Assembly (NCBI RefSeq): GCF_021555175.1
Contig: NZ_JAKGRW010000017.1
Location: 1-32,800, forward strand
Origin: Nocardioides alcanivorans
GTDB taxonomy: Bacteria > Actinomycetota > Actinomycetes > Propionibacteriales > Nocardioidaceae
Direction: 5' to 3'
Length of the DNA: 32,800 bases
Part shown: positions 25,640 to 32,800 of the stretch, piece after piece
How the letters are laid out: each line of letters begins with the position of its first letter
How positions within the stretch are numbered: the first letter of the stretch is position 1
Translations under genes and position numbers: made by a program
Notes under the pieces: generated by a model
Told to the model about the DNA's origin: nothing
The model's input: the letters and a program-made list of their open reading frames with translations, nothing else
Database searches by the model: none

Positions 25640-26479
25640 ATGACCTTCTCGATCGTCGCCCGATCCACCGACGGTGAGTCCTGGGGCGTTGCCGTCGCCT
25701 CGAAGTTCCTTGCCGTGGGCAACGCCGTGCCAGCAGCCGTTGCCCAGGTCGGCGCGATCGCCACCCAGGCCGAGGCCAACGTGGCCTACAAGGGCCTGGC
25801 CCTCTCCCACCTCGACGAGGGCGCGACCGCATCGGTCGCGCTGCAGCGCCTCCTCGAGGAGGATCCCGACCGCGACAGCCGTCAGGTCGGCATCATCGAC
25901 TCCGACGGCACCGCGGCCTCCCACACCGGCAGCGCCTGCTACCCGTGGGCCGGAAGCCTCACCGGCGACGGCTACGCGATCCAGGGCAACGTGCTGACCG
26001 GCTCGGAGGTCGTCGAGGAGATGGAACGGGCCTTCCTCGCCAGTGACCCCGCCGCTCCGTTGGCAGTCCGCCTGCTTGCTGCGCTGTCGGCCGGGGACGC
26101 CGCCGGTGGGGACCGACGCGGGCGCCAGTCGGCGGCCCTGCTCGTGGTCAAGGACGCAGCCGGGTACGGCGGCGGGGACGACGTCGCGGTGGACCTGCGG
26201 GTCGACGACCACCCGACGCCCATCCCGGAACTCGAACGGCTGCTGGAGCTCAACGACCTCTTCCTCACCGCCACCGTCGAGGAGGACAAGGTCGAGGTCA
26301 CCCCGGAGCTCGATGCCGAGATCACTGCACTGGTGCAGGCGCTGGGACACGAAGACCTGCTTGAGTGGAGCGGGCACGAGAACTACGAGATGCGAGTCGC
26401 ACCCAGCGGCGCCTGGATCGACCAACGGGTTCTGGCGATCCTGCGACGTAGCGGCCGTGCAGCGCAGGAGGAGAACTGA
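25640..26479 (+). CDS. DUF1028 family protein (predicted Ntn-hydrolase-like fold)
   Basis: The 279-residue product starts with the DUF1028 hallmark TFSIVARSTDGESWGVAVASKF, continued by AVPAAVAQVGAIATQAEAN, and has the YAIQGNVLTG segment typical of the family. A C-terminal part of about 80 residues (from roughly PTPIPELERLLELND) resembles the peptidoglycan-binding-like extension found in many members. The biochemical role is not established; family members are predicted N-terminal nucleophile hydrolases and often sit beside amino-acid or peptide metabolism genes. It starts at a leaderless-type promoter and overlaps glpK by one base (TGATG), so translation is probably coupled. The divergent neighbour is an amino-acid permease. 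Confidence 0.88.
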   Translation: MTFSIVARSTDGESWGVAVASKFLAVGNAVPAAVAQVGAIATQAEANVAYKGLALSHLDEGATASVALQRLLEEDPDRDSRQVGIIDSDGTAASHTGSACYPWAGSLTGDGYAIQGNVLTGSEVVEEMERAFLASDPAAPLAVRLLAALSAGDAAGGDRRGRQSAALLVVKDAAGYGGGDDVAVDLRVDDHPTPIPELERLLELNDLFLTATVEEDKVEVTPELDAEITALVQALGHEDLLEWSGHENYEMRVAPSGAWIDQRVLAILRRSGRAAQEEN

Positions 26480-27948
26480 TGGCTGTCCTCGCGATCGACG
26501 CCGGCACGACCGGCGTCACCGCACTCGTGGTCGACGAACAGGGCAGCATCGTTGCCAAGGGCTACCAGGAGTTCGCCCAGCACTTTCCCCGGCCCGGCTG
26601 GGTGGAGCACGTGCCGGAAGAGATCTGGCAGGCAACACTCGAGGCGACCCGCAGCGTGCTGGCGACGTACGGCGGCCAGGTCTCCGCGGTCGGCATCACC
26701 AACCAGCGCGAGACGATCATGCTGTGGGACCGGGAGACCTTGGCCTCGCCACGACGCGCGATCGTGTGGCAGGACCGCCGCTCGGCAGACATCTGCTCCC
26801 GGCTGGAGGCCGAGGGCCGCGGCCCGCGGGTCACCGAACTGACCGGCCTGCGACTCGATCCCTACTTCTCCGCCACCAAGCTACGGTGGATCGCCGAGCA
26901 CGAGCCCAACACCTGGGCGCTGGTCGAGTCCGGCCGCTACGCCATCGGCACGGTCGACTCCTACCTGATCGCCCGGATGACCCGCGGCACCTGGCACGTC
27001 ACCGATGTCTCCAACGCCAGCCGCACCCTGCTCTTCGACCTCACCACCGGCGACTGGTCCGACGAGCTCTGCGACCTCTTCGGCGTCCCCCGGGAGGCAC
27101 TGCCCGAGCTCGTCCCCAGTTGGGGAGTCATCGGCACCACCGACCCGCGCACGTTCGCCGGCCTCGAGGTGCCGATCGCGGGCATCCTCGGCGACCAGCA
27201 GGCAGCACTCTTCGGCCAGACCTGCTTCGACCCGGGCGACGCCAAGTGCACCTACGGCACCGGCTCCTTCATCCTCACCAACACCGGTACCGAGCTGGTG
27301 CGTTCCGAGGCCGGGCTGCTCAGCACCGCTGCGTGGCGTTCCCCCGAGGGTGAGCTCACCTACGCTCTCGAAGGGTCGATCTTCGTGACCGGTGCGGCAG
27401 TGCAGTGGCTGCGTGACGGACTCCAGATCGTCGGCTCCGCCGCGGAGACAGCGGCGATCGCAGCGACCGTTGACGACACCGAGGGCGTCGTCTTCGTGCC
27501 CGCGCTGACCGGGCTCGGAGCGCCGCACTGGGACCCGCATGCTCGCGGCCTGCTGATCGGGCTCACTCGCGGCACCACCCGGGCCCACATCGTGCGCGCC
27601 ACGTTGGAGGCGATCGCCTTCGAGGTACGTGACGTCATGGAGACGCAGGGCATCAGGGGCGGGAGCTCGCTGCGTGTGGACGGCGGTGCTGCCGACAACG
27701 ACCTGCTCTGCCAGGCGCAGGCCGACCAGCTGGGGTTGGCCGTGGAGCGCCCACGCTTCGTCGAGACCACCGGTCTCGGTGCCGCCTTCCTGGCCGGTCT
27801 GGGCACCGGCGTCTGGGCCAGCACCGACGACCTGCGCGCGACCTGGCAGCTCGACCGCCGTTTCGAACCGGTGGCCGACCGCACCAGCGCCGACGCCGCA
27901 CATGCGCGCTGGCTCGACGCGGTGGAGCGCGCCAAGGGCTGGGCCTGA
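26479..27948 (+). CDS. glpK: Glycerol kinase
   Basis: It phosphorylates glycerol to sn-glycerol 3-phosphate with ATP in the cytoplasm. The 489-residue product has the FGGY-family N-terminal phosphate motif (IDAGTTGVTALV), the QHFPRPGWVEH segment, ITNQRET, WQDRR, VDSYLIARMTRG, GILGDQQAALFGQ with the catalytic Asp, KCTYGTGSF, and the C-terminal VDGGAADND and TGLGAAFLAGL adenosine-site motifs. Length is normal. ATG 26479 overlaps the DUF1028 stop and has GGAGGAG seven bases upstream. No glpF, glpD or glpR is visible nearby. The coiled-coil gene begins three bases after its stop. Confidence 0.96.
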   Translation: MAVLAIDAGTTGVTALVVDEQGSIVAKGYQEFAQHFPRPGWVEHVPEEIWQATLEATRSVLATYGGQVSAVGITNQRETIMLWDRETLASPRRAIVWQDRRSADICSRLEAEGRGPRVTELTGLRLDPYFSATKLRWIAEHEPNTWALVESGRYAIGTVDSYLIARMTRGTWHVTDVSNASRTLLFDLTTGDWSDELCDLFGVPREALPELVPSWGVIGTTDPRTFAGLEVPIAGILGDQQAALFGQTCFDPGDAKCTYGTGSFILTNTGTELVRSEAGLLSTAAWRSPEGELTYALEGSIFVTGAAVQWLRDGLQIVGSAAETAAIAATVDDTEGVVFVPALTGLGAPHWDPHARGLLIGLTRGTTRAHIVRATLEAIAFEVRDVMETQGIRGGSSLRVDGGAADNDLLCQAQADQLGLAVERPRFVETTGLGAAFLAGLGTGVWASTDDLRATWQLDRRFEPVADRTSADAAHARWLDAVERAKGWA

Positions 27949-27951
27949 GCC

Positions 27952-28836
27952 ATGGACATGCTGGTGGAGACCGCCGACCGGCTCTACGGCCTGCCCCTCC
28001 CCGAGTTCACCCCCGCCCGCGACGAGATCGTGAAGGCCCATCGCAAGGACGACCGCGCGTTCGCAGATTCGGTGAAGGCCCTCCGCAAGCCGTCGACAGC
28101 GGCCTGGGTGGTCAACATCCTGGTACGCCGCGAGCCCGGCCAGGTCGACCAGGTGCTGGCGGTCGGTGCCGCACTCCGCGAGGCGCAGGCCACCCTCGCG
28201 GCCGACGAGCTCCGGGCCCTGACCCGGCAACGGCGCCAGCTGACCGCAGCCGTCACCACCCGCGCCCGGGCGGTGGCCCTCGAGCACGGACAGCGAGTCA
28301 CCTCGGCCGTGGCCGACCAGGTCGAGGCCACCCTGACCGCGGCGATGATCGACGAAGGTGCGGCGGCCGCCGTACGCACCGGGTTGTTGGTCTCGGCGCT
28401 GACGGCGACCGGCGTCGACCGGCTGGACCTGTCCGCCGCGGTGGCGCTCCCCGACCTCGTCGACTTCACGCCCAGCGAGCTGGCCGAGCCGGTGCCCCAG
28501 CGGCCCGACCTGCGTGTCGTGCCGGACCCCGACGCCGAGTCGAAGCGCCGTGACGCCGCTCGAGCCGCCCTGGCCGAGGCCGAGGACGAGGTCGCCGGCG
28601 CCGAGCAGGCCGTGGGGCAGGCAGACGACGAGGTCACCAGGTTGGAGGCACGCAGCCTGCAACTCCAGTCGGAGATCGCAGAGCTCCGGCGTCAACTGGC
28701 CGAACGCGAGGAGGAGCAGGAGCACATCGACTCCGAGCTGACCGAGGCCGGAGAGACCCTTCGGGAGGCCCGCACCGACCTCGCGGCCGCGCACTCCGCT
28801 CGCGATCGAGCGCAGAGGTCCTTCGACCGGCTCTGA
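27952..28836 (+). CDS. Conserved actinobacterial coiled-coil protein, function unknown
   Basis: This 294-residue protein resembles conserved hypotheticals of actinobacteria, recognised by an N-terminal LYGLPLPEFTPARDE segment and KALRKPSTAAWVVN. The middle is Ala/Leu-rich and helical. From about residue 180 to the end it is a long charged coiled coil (heptad-like ESKRRDAARAALAEAEDEV, then QSEIAELRRQLAEREEEQ). There is no signal peptide or membrane span, so it is probably cytoplasmic. It begins at ATG 27952, just after the glpK stop, and is probably co-transcribed, though no function links it to glycerol. Another ATG is at 27958. Confidence 0.75.
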   Translation: MDMLVETADRLYGLPLPEFTPARDEIVKAHRKDDRAFADSVKALRKPSTAAWVVNILVRREPGQVDQVLAVGAALREAQATLAADELRALTRQRRQLTAAVTTRARAVALEHGQRVTSAVADQVEATLTAAMIDEGAAAAVRTGLLVSALTATGVDRLDLSAAVALPDLVDFTPSELAEPVPQRPDLRVVPDPDAESKRRDAARAALAEAEDEVAGAEQAVGQADDEVTRLEARSLQLQSEIAELRRQLAEREEEQEHIDSELTEAGETLREARTDLAAAHSARDRAQRSFDRL

Positions 28837-28845
28837 TGCCGGTCC

Positions 28846-28905
28846 CGATCGAGTGTGAGGTCTGTGCACTTCTCGGCGCAGGAAAGTGCACGGATCCAAC
28901 ACGGG
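28846..28905 (+). repeat. 60-bp hairpin-bearing direct repeat, copy 1
   Basis: It matches 29929-29988 at 55 of 60 positions in the same orientation. Inside is a perfect inverted repeat, GTGCACTT (28864-28871) and AAGTGCAC (28884-28891), around a 12-nt loop. It lies between the stop codons of the coiled-coil gene (28836) and the convergent nuclease-like gene (28923), so the hairpin might terminate both. Confidence 0.85.
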
Positions 28906-28922
28906 CTGGAGCCAGCGCCGTC

Positions 28923-29873
28923 TCAGCTCACTCGCCAGCGCGGCAGGACGGTTGACGCCCCAGCCCGGGCGTACGTCGCGTGGATCCTCTCGACGATCAT
29001 CTGGCGCCGGTGCATCTCGCCACCGACAACGGAGAAGTACTCCAGACCGTGGTTGCGGAAGAGTTCCTCGCGAGCAACGTCCTTCGCCCGTGCCCGCGTC
29101 TCGCGGTGGTGCGCGCCGTCGTAGTCGCCGATCACTCCGGCCACCGGGTCGAAGAGATCGGGGCGCCCCAGGAACCTGCCCGAGGTCGAGTGGAGATTGA
29201 CGTTCGGCAGCGGCGGCCCGAGCCGCGCATCCAGCTGCCACAGCAGTCGCAGTCCAGACTCCGGCGGGGATTCCGCACCTGGCATCGCAAGGGCGAGCGC
29301 CTCCCGCGCCAACACGAGGCCGGGCACGCAACGCAGTGGGGCCAGCCAAGCGCCGAACTCGTCCAACGTGGTGAGCCCTGCGTGCAGGGCCATGTCGATG
29401 GCGGCCACGGCAGGACGCAGGTGTCCGCGGCTGCGGATCTCGTCGAAGAGCGCTCGGTGCACGCCCGTGCAGGGCACGCCGTGGCGGAGCACGAGCTCGG
29501 CTTGGTCGACGCCGGCGCGAAGGAGCCGCACGCCGATCGGCACCGTGATCTGGCTCCGGCTCACCAACAGCACCGGCAGGTCGCGTCCCCAGGAGTCTCG
29601 GCCCTCGAACCAGGGCGCGCCCGCCAGGTGCAGGCTCGCCCAGCCGCTGACCGCCCCGCGCCCGTCGCCAATCCGGAGCGAGGCCTCGAGAATGCGTTGG
29701 GCCGGCTGCTGCAGCGACGCATCGGTGGGCACGAAGAGATGCGGGGCCACTCGCCGCCACTTGCTGCCCCGAGCCGTGCTCGGTTTGGGCCCAGCGATGC
29801 CGCGCAGGTCTGCTCGGACCGGCGTCACGAACTGCGGCGCCGGCAGTCGGGGAGGCGGCAGGTTCCACGGCAT
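28923..29873 (-). CDS. PD-(D/E)XK nuclease-like protein (DUF559/AbiEi-like actinobacterial family)
   Basis: The 316-residue product resembles a common but uncharacterised actinobacterial family. The N-terminal part has a WRRVAPHLFVPTD segment like the winged-helix region of AbiEi-type proteins. The C-terminal third fits a Vsr/DUF559-like nuclease fold: E205 in ESGLR, D239 in GRPDLFDP, D250 in GVIGDYDGAHH, then AREELFRNHGLEYFSV. The usual Glu/Gln-x-Lys is replaced by D-Y-D, so activity is uncertain. No antitoxin partner is adjacent. ATG 29873 gives a compact start; in-frame GTG 29921 is possible. It is flanked by two copies of a 60-bp direct repeat, as if the gene and one repeat had been inserted together. 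Base composition is not visibly different from its neighbours. Confidence 0.7.
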   Translation of the reverse strand: MPWNLPPPRLPAPQFVTPVRADLRGIAGPKPSTARGSKWRRVAPHLFVPTDASLQQPAQRILEASLRIGDGRGAVSGWASLHLAGAPWFEGRDSWGRDLPVLLVSRSQITVPIGVRLLRAGVDQAELVLRHGVPCTGVHRALFDEIRSRGHLRPAVAAIDMALHAGLTTLDEFGAWLAPLRCVPGLVLAREALALAMPGAESPPESGLRLLWQLDARLGPPLPNVNLHSTSGRFLGRPDLFDPVAGVIGDYDGAHHRETRARAKDVAREELFRNHGLEYFSVVGGEMHRRQMIVERIHATYARAGASTVLPRWRVS

Positions 29874-29928
29874 GGTGTCGACCCTGCCGTGGAGCGACGG
29901 TGGCTCACAGCCGCTGTCCACACCCTCA

Positions 29929-29988
29929 CGATCGAGTGTGAGGTCTGTGCACTTCTCACCGCAGGAAAGTGCACAGAACCAACACAGG
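29929..29988 (+). repeat. 60-bp hairpin-bearing direct repeat, copy 2
   Basis: This is the partner of 28846-28905, 1083 bp away. The inverted repeat GTGCACTT (29947-29954) and AAGTGCAC (29967-29974) is perfectly kept. The five mismatches lie in the loop (two) and beyond the stem (three). It lies eight bases after the response-regulator stop and upstream of the nuclease-like gene, so it could terminate the regulator operon or act in the promoter region of the nuclease gene. Confidence 0.85.
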
Positions 29989-29996
29989 ATCGGGCC

Positions 29997-30658
29997 TCAA
30001 GCCCCTTCTGGCTCCTCGTCGAGGCCCTGGTCGATCGCCCATCGGGTGAGTTGAACCCGGTTGTGCAGTTGCAGCTTGCGCAGCGTGTTCTGCACGTGGT
30101 TCTGCACGGTGCGGTGCGAGAGCACCAGTCGATCGGCGATCTGCTTGTAGGACAACCCCTTGGCGACCAGACGCAACACCTCGGTCTCGCGCGATGTCAG
30201 CTTCGGCCCGGGCTCCTCCTGCAGCCGGCGGTACTCGCCCAACACCAACCCGGCCAGGCCGGGCGTGAACACGGCGTCACCACGCGCGACCCGGCGTACG
30301 GCGTCGATCAGCTCCTCACGCGACGCCGACTTCACTAGATAGCCGGTGGCGCCTGCCTTGACGGCGGCGAGCACGTCGTCCTGCTCCCCGAGGCGGAGAG
30401 GATGAGCACCCGGGCCGACGGGTCCTGCTGCAGCACCTCCGCTGTCACCTCGACCCCGTTGGGGCCGGGGATCTGGAGGTCGAGCACGATCACCTGCGGG
30501 GCACTGGCACGGAACCGGACGAGAGCCTCGTCACCGCCCGAGGCCACGGCGACCACGTCGAAGCCGGCCGCAGCCAGGTCGCGCTCGACGGCGTCGCGCC
30601 ACATGGGGTGGTCGTCGACGACCATCACCCGCACCGGTTCCGAGATCTCCTGGGTCAT
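29997..30658 (-). pseudogene. NarL/LuxR-type response regulator, split by one frameshift
   Basis: The receiver domain (ATG 30658) has VMVVDDHPMWRD, phospho-acceptor Asp60 in VIVLDLQIPG, and the switch region LILSASG. The second part has GATGYLVKSAS with the conserved Lys, then a LuxR-type DNA-binding domain (LTSRETEVLRLVAKG, then YKQIADRLVLSHRTVQNHV). The two halves lie in different frames. Adding one base to the C run at 30386-30389 restores SASGEQDDVLAAV, the expected family sequence. A sequencing error in a homopolymer is likely; a real mutation would remove the DNA-binding domain. It is the last gene of the minus-strand cluster with the histidine kinase at 31511-32664, its probable partner. 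Confidence 0.9.
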
Positions 30659-30695
30659 GGCAGCACGGTAGACGACGTGCTGCCGCCGCCCGGGA

Positions 30696-30953
30696 TCACT
30701 TCTTGCTGGTGATGCCTTCTGCGACCGGGATGATCACGATGGCCGCGATCACGGCGACGACGAAGCCGATGAAGTTGATCTCGTCGAGGCTTCCCGTGCC
30801 GATGAGAGAGGCGACGATGCCGCCGATGAGGGCGGAGACGAGTCCGACACCCACCGTCGCCATCATGCTGAGTGACTGCTTGCCCGGCCGGAGCAACCGA
30901 GCGAGCACGCCGATGACCACGCCGATGAGGATGAAGCCGAGGATCTGGATCAT
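30696..30953 (-). CDS. GlsB/YeaQ/YmgE family (transglycosylase-associated) small membrane protein
   Basis: The 85-residue product has three hydrophobic segments (IQILGFILIGVVIGVLARLL, ATVGVGLVSALIGGIVASLI, FIGFVVAVIAAIVIIPVAEG) and the PGKQ turn after the first one, the family hallmark. Members are often general-stress or envelope-related; the biochemical role is unknown. ATG 30953 is chosen because it begins the first membrane segment and has a GATGGGG purine stretch upstream; the open frame extends 13 codons further. It lies between flavin reductase (54 bp) and the response regulator (37 bp) on the same strand, so a shared transcript is likely. Confidence 0.85.
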   Translation of the reverse strand: MIQILGFILIGVVIGVLARLLRPGKQSLSMMATVGVGLVSALIGGIVASLIGTGSLDEINFIGFVVAVIAAIVIIPVAEGITSKK

Positions 30954-31007
30954 GGCCCCATCAGACACCCGAGGGGGTCCACTGTCCAGCACGCCGTTGC
31001 GTGTCGC

Positions 31008-31514
31008 TCAGCCCTTCCAGCGGCCCCGACGGTGCTCCAGGGGACGGTTCTCCTCACCGAGCACGATCTCCTCCACGAGCCCACAGACCTCGGTCGACCA
31101 ACCCACCTCGCGCAACGACTCGACGCGCAGTCCGACCCACGTCGACGCACTCACCAACCGCGGGCCCCAGGCGGTGTCGACGAACTCCGCCTGCGCGAAG
31201 AGGCCACCGGGGGCCGGTGCCGTGCCTGCGAACATCTCGGCGAGGTCGCGGTGCGGCCACTCCAGCAGCTGTACGACGAAGCGCGCGTCAGCCGCCAACG
31301 CGTCGGCCAGGTCGGAGTCGGGATCCAGTAGTCCGAGGATGCGTGCAGGCTCTCCACCGGCCACCATCAGGGACGAGACGGTGAGGCCAGCCCGGTCGCG
31401 TCCGGCGCCGGTCGTCCACAGGCTGACCGCACCACCGAGACGGCCGCGGAAGCGGCGGGCCTGGTCGCGGTCCTCCGGCGGCTGCGCAAACGGGTGTCCG
31501 GAGTGGATCGTCAC
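31008..31514 (-). CDS. Flavin reductase family protein (FMN-binding split barrel)
   Basis: The 168-residue product has the flavin reductase-like signature GAVSLWTTGAGRDRAGLTVSSLMV, followed by a helix with PDSDLADAL and the core QLLEWPHRDLAEMFAG. Members bind FMN and use NAD(P)H to supply reduced flavin or reduce small substrates. The start is GTG 31514 with AGGAGGAG just upstream, and it overlaps the kinase stop as GTGA (31511-31514), so the two are translationally coupled. Frame to frame it is intact, unlike its kinase and regulator neighbours. A role in redox signalling with the two-component system is a guess from context. Confidence 0.85.
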   Translation of the reverse strand: MTIHSGHPFAQPPEDRDQARRFRGRLGGAVSLWTTGAGRDRAGLTVSSLMVAGGEPARILGLLDPDSDLADALAADARFVVQLLEWPHRDLAEMFAGTAPAPGGLFAQAEFVDTAWGPRLVSASTWVGLRVESLREVGWSTEVCGLVEEIVLGEENRPLEHRRGRWKG

Positions 31515-32664
31515 GGCTCCTCCTGGCGGGGGACGGTGAACTCCCACTCGACGCCGAGTCCGGAGTCGGTGAAGAGCGACGCCTGTCCGCCGAGGTCGCG
31601 GATCCGGCCGCGAATCGACTCGACGACGCCGAGGCGACCCTCGGCCTCGGCTGCTTCCAACCGGCCGGCGGGGATGCCGGGGCCCTCGTCGCGCACCGTG
31701 ACGACGACCTGGTCGGTGAGGTTCTCGACCAGCACCCAGGCTCGGGCATCGGCACCGACGTGGCGGGCGACGTTGGCCAGGCACTCGGCGACGACGTCGG
31801 CGAGCTCGCGGCGGGCGGGAGCCGGGAGCTCCACCGGCCCGCCGGGCCCGGAGACCTCGACGACGAGCCCGGACTGCGCAGCAACGCCTTCGAGCGCGGC
31901 CGCCAGGTCGCCCACGGCGCCCAGGTCACCCGAGGCGGTCTCGTCCTGTTGCCGGATCAGGGTGCGTAGCGCCTTCTCCTGCTCGCCGGCGAGCGCGCCC
32001 AGTTCGGCAGCCTCGCCCCCGAGTTCGGCACCACGACGCTGGACCAGCGCCAACACCTGCAGCACGCCGTCGTGCACCACGCGCGCGAGCCGAGGCCCGT
32101 TCGGATGCGGCAGCGGCCGTACGCTCGGCGGCAGCTCGCGACGCGGCGGAGACCCTCAGGGAGCCACACAGGTAGCCCACGATGGTGCCGGCGATCAATA
32201 GCAGGAAGACGTTGGCGTAGTTGGTCTGCGTGATGTGCTCGCGCATCCCCAGGTCGACGACGCTGATGATCGCGCCCGCGATCAGGCCGCCCTTCCAGCG
32301 CCACTGCACCGCCCAGGCCAGCAGCGCGCCGGCGACCCAGAACCCGGGCACCGAGGCGTTGAACCACTCCCCCTTGACCACCAGCGTGGAGAGCAACGAC
32401 GCGAGCGCCATGGCGAGGTCGGCGAAGGCGAGCGGGCACCCGACGCTGCGGGGCGGCGTACGCCCAGATCGCGAAGAAGGTCCACAGCGTCATCGCCACC
32501 AGGACGGCGACGCCGAGCTCGTGACGCGCGAAGTTGTCGCGGTGCACGTTGAGCGCGATGGCGTTGAGCAGCACCACCACGCGCAAGACCGCGAGGGCCC
32601 GGTGCAGTCGGTCCTCGACCGCGACCACCGCGGGATCCTGCGGTCGCGCCGAGAGGAACCCCAT
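31511..32664 (-). pseudogene. MacS-like sensor histidine kinase (DUF5931), split by two frameshifts
   Basis: Three frames join into one kinase of about 384 residues. The first (ATG 32664) gives an N-terminal membrane region (ALAVLRVVVLLNAIALNVH, then TLWTFFAIWAYAAP). The second gives further membrane segments (LASLLSTLVVKGEWF to ANVFLLLIAGTIVGYLCG) and an Ala/Arg linker. The third gives the HisKA_3 motif VVHDGVLQVL with the phospho-acceptor His, N-box ECLANVARH, and G-box DEGPGIPAGRLE. Removing one base near 32434-32436 restores RVPLAFADLAMAL, and one near 32093 restores ERARLARVVHDG, both family-like. Two +1 errors may be sequencing faults or real decay. It starts five bases after the upstream gene and overlaps the flavin reductase. 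Confidence 0.88.
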
Positions 32665-32669
32665 GGAGG

Positions 32670-32800
32670 TCAGGAGGCCTGCTTGCGCTCGGCGGCAGCC
32701 GCGCGTTCGATGCGCTTGGCCTCCTCCTTGGCGCGGGTGGCATACATGTCGACGTACTCCTGCCCGGACAGGTTCATGATCTCGTACATGATCTCGTCGG
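32670..32800 (-). CDS. C-terminal end of a gene, probably 1-acylglycerol-3-phosphate acyltransferase (cut by window end)
   Basis: Forty-two residues are visible, beginning DEIMYEIMNLSGQEYVDMYA and ending in a charged Lys/Arg/Ala-rich tail. The DEIM-x(5)-LSGQEYVD pattern resembles, from memory, the C-terminus of actinobacterial PlsC-type lysophospholipid acyltransferases, but the catalytic part lies outside the window, so the call is tentative. Its stop codon is five bases upstream of the kinase ATG, implying an operon. Confidence 0.5.
   Translation of the reverse strand, partial: DEIMYEIMNLSGQEYVDMYATRAKEEAKRIERAAAAERKQAS

Noticed and set aside
23860..25677. A 605-codon plus-strand frame opposite the permease
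   Set aside because: It is antisense to an APC permease with clear motifs; the Asp/His/Arg-rich translation is typical of the complement of membrane-protein codons.
26881..29868. A 995-codon minus-strand frame opposite glpK and the coiled-coil gene
   Set aside because: It lies antisense to glpK, whose motifs are complete, and its translation has the Arg/Gly/Ala bias of a high-GC shadow frame with no recognisable domain.
28923..29873. A two-gene AbiE-type toxin-antitoxin system
   Set aside because: The N-terminal segment is only AbiEi-like, and there is no AbiEii nucleotidyltransferase toxin gene on either side.

Overview
The window looks like high-GC actinobacterial chromosome, most likely from the Nocardioides/Nocardioidaceae group. 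The evidence is strong G/C third-position bias, actinobacterial families (class II DAHP synthase, MacS-like DUF5931 sensor kinase, zinc-ribbon membrane proteins with proline/glutamine-rich linkers, DUF1028), frequent GTG starts, apparently leaderless promoters, and an intergenic TGGTCGAG-type repeat. No transposase, integrase, tRNA, rRNA or CRISPR array was seen.

The dominant feature is a giant inverted duplication. Bases 1-11418 recur in reverse complement at 11695-23113, around a 276-bp unique spacer (11419-11694). Paired coordinates sum to 23114 in the outer part and 23113 in the inner part, so the arms differ by one base: a G run of 4 at 10562-10565 on the left against 5 at 12548-12552 on the right. 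That base frameshifts the left DAHP synthase gene. The left arm runs off the window start. The junction lies inside nfo (endonuclease IV), so neither nfo piece is whole. Near-perfect identity, lack of flanking mobile DNA and several homopolymer-type frameshifts favour a fold-back read, amplification chimera or mis-assembly over a real palindrome, but a very recent inverted duplication cannot be excluded from sequence alone.

Each arm, read from the junction outwards, carries: nfo (partial); aroF (class I-beta DAHP synthase); a zinc-ribbon single-pass protein with a discoidin-like C-terminal domain; two paralogous zinc-ribbon polytopic membrane proteins separated by a 20-bp-stem terminator; then, convergently, a KstD-type flavoprotein, a 62-aa small ORF, a second FAD_binding_2 flavoprotein, L-threonine aldolase and class II DAHP synthase (complete only in the right arm).

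The non-duplicated part (23114-32800) carries an APC amino-acid permease, a divergent DUF1028-glpK-coiled-coil gene set, a PD-(D/E)XK nuclease-like gene flanked by 60-bp hairpin-bearing direct repeats, and a minus-strand cluster: probable acyltransferase 3' end, MacS-like histidine kinase (two frameshifts), flavin reductase, GlsB/YeaQ-type small membrane protein, and a NarL/LuxR response regulator (one frameshift).

Functionally, aroF and aroG both catalyse the first shikimate-pathway step. GlpK feeds glycerol into central metabolism. The kinase and regulator form a two-component system. The zinc-ribbon trio and the flavoprotein-small ORF-KstD cassette are the least understood parts. I found no convincing new defence or mobile system; the best leads are the palindrome itself, the repeat-flanked nuclease gene and the zinc-ribbon trio.
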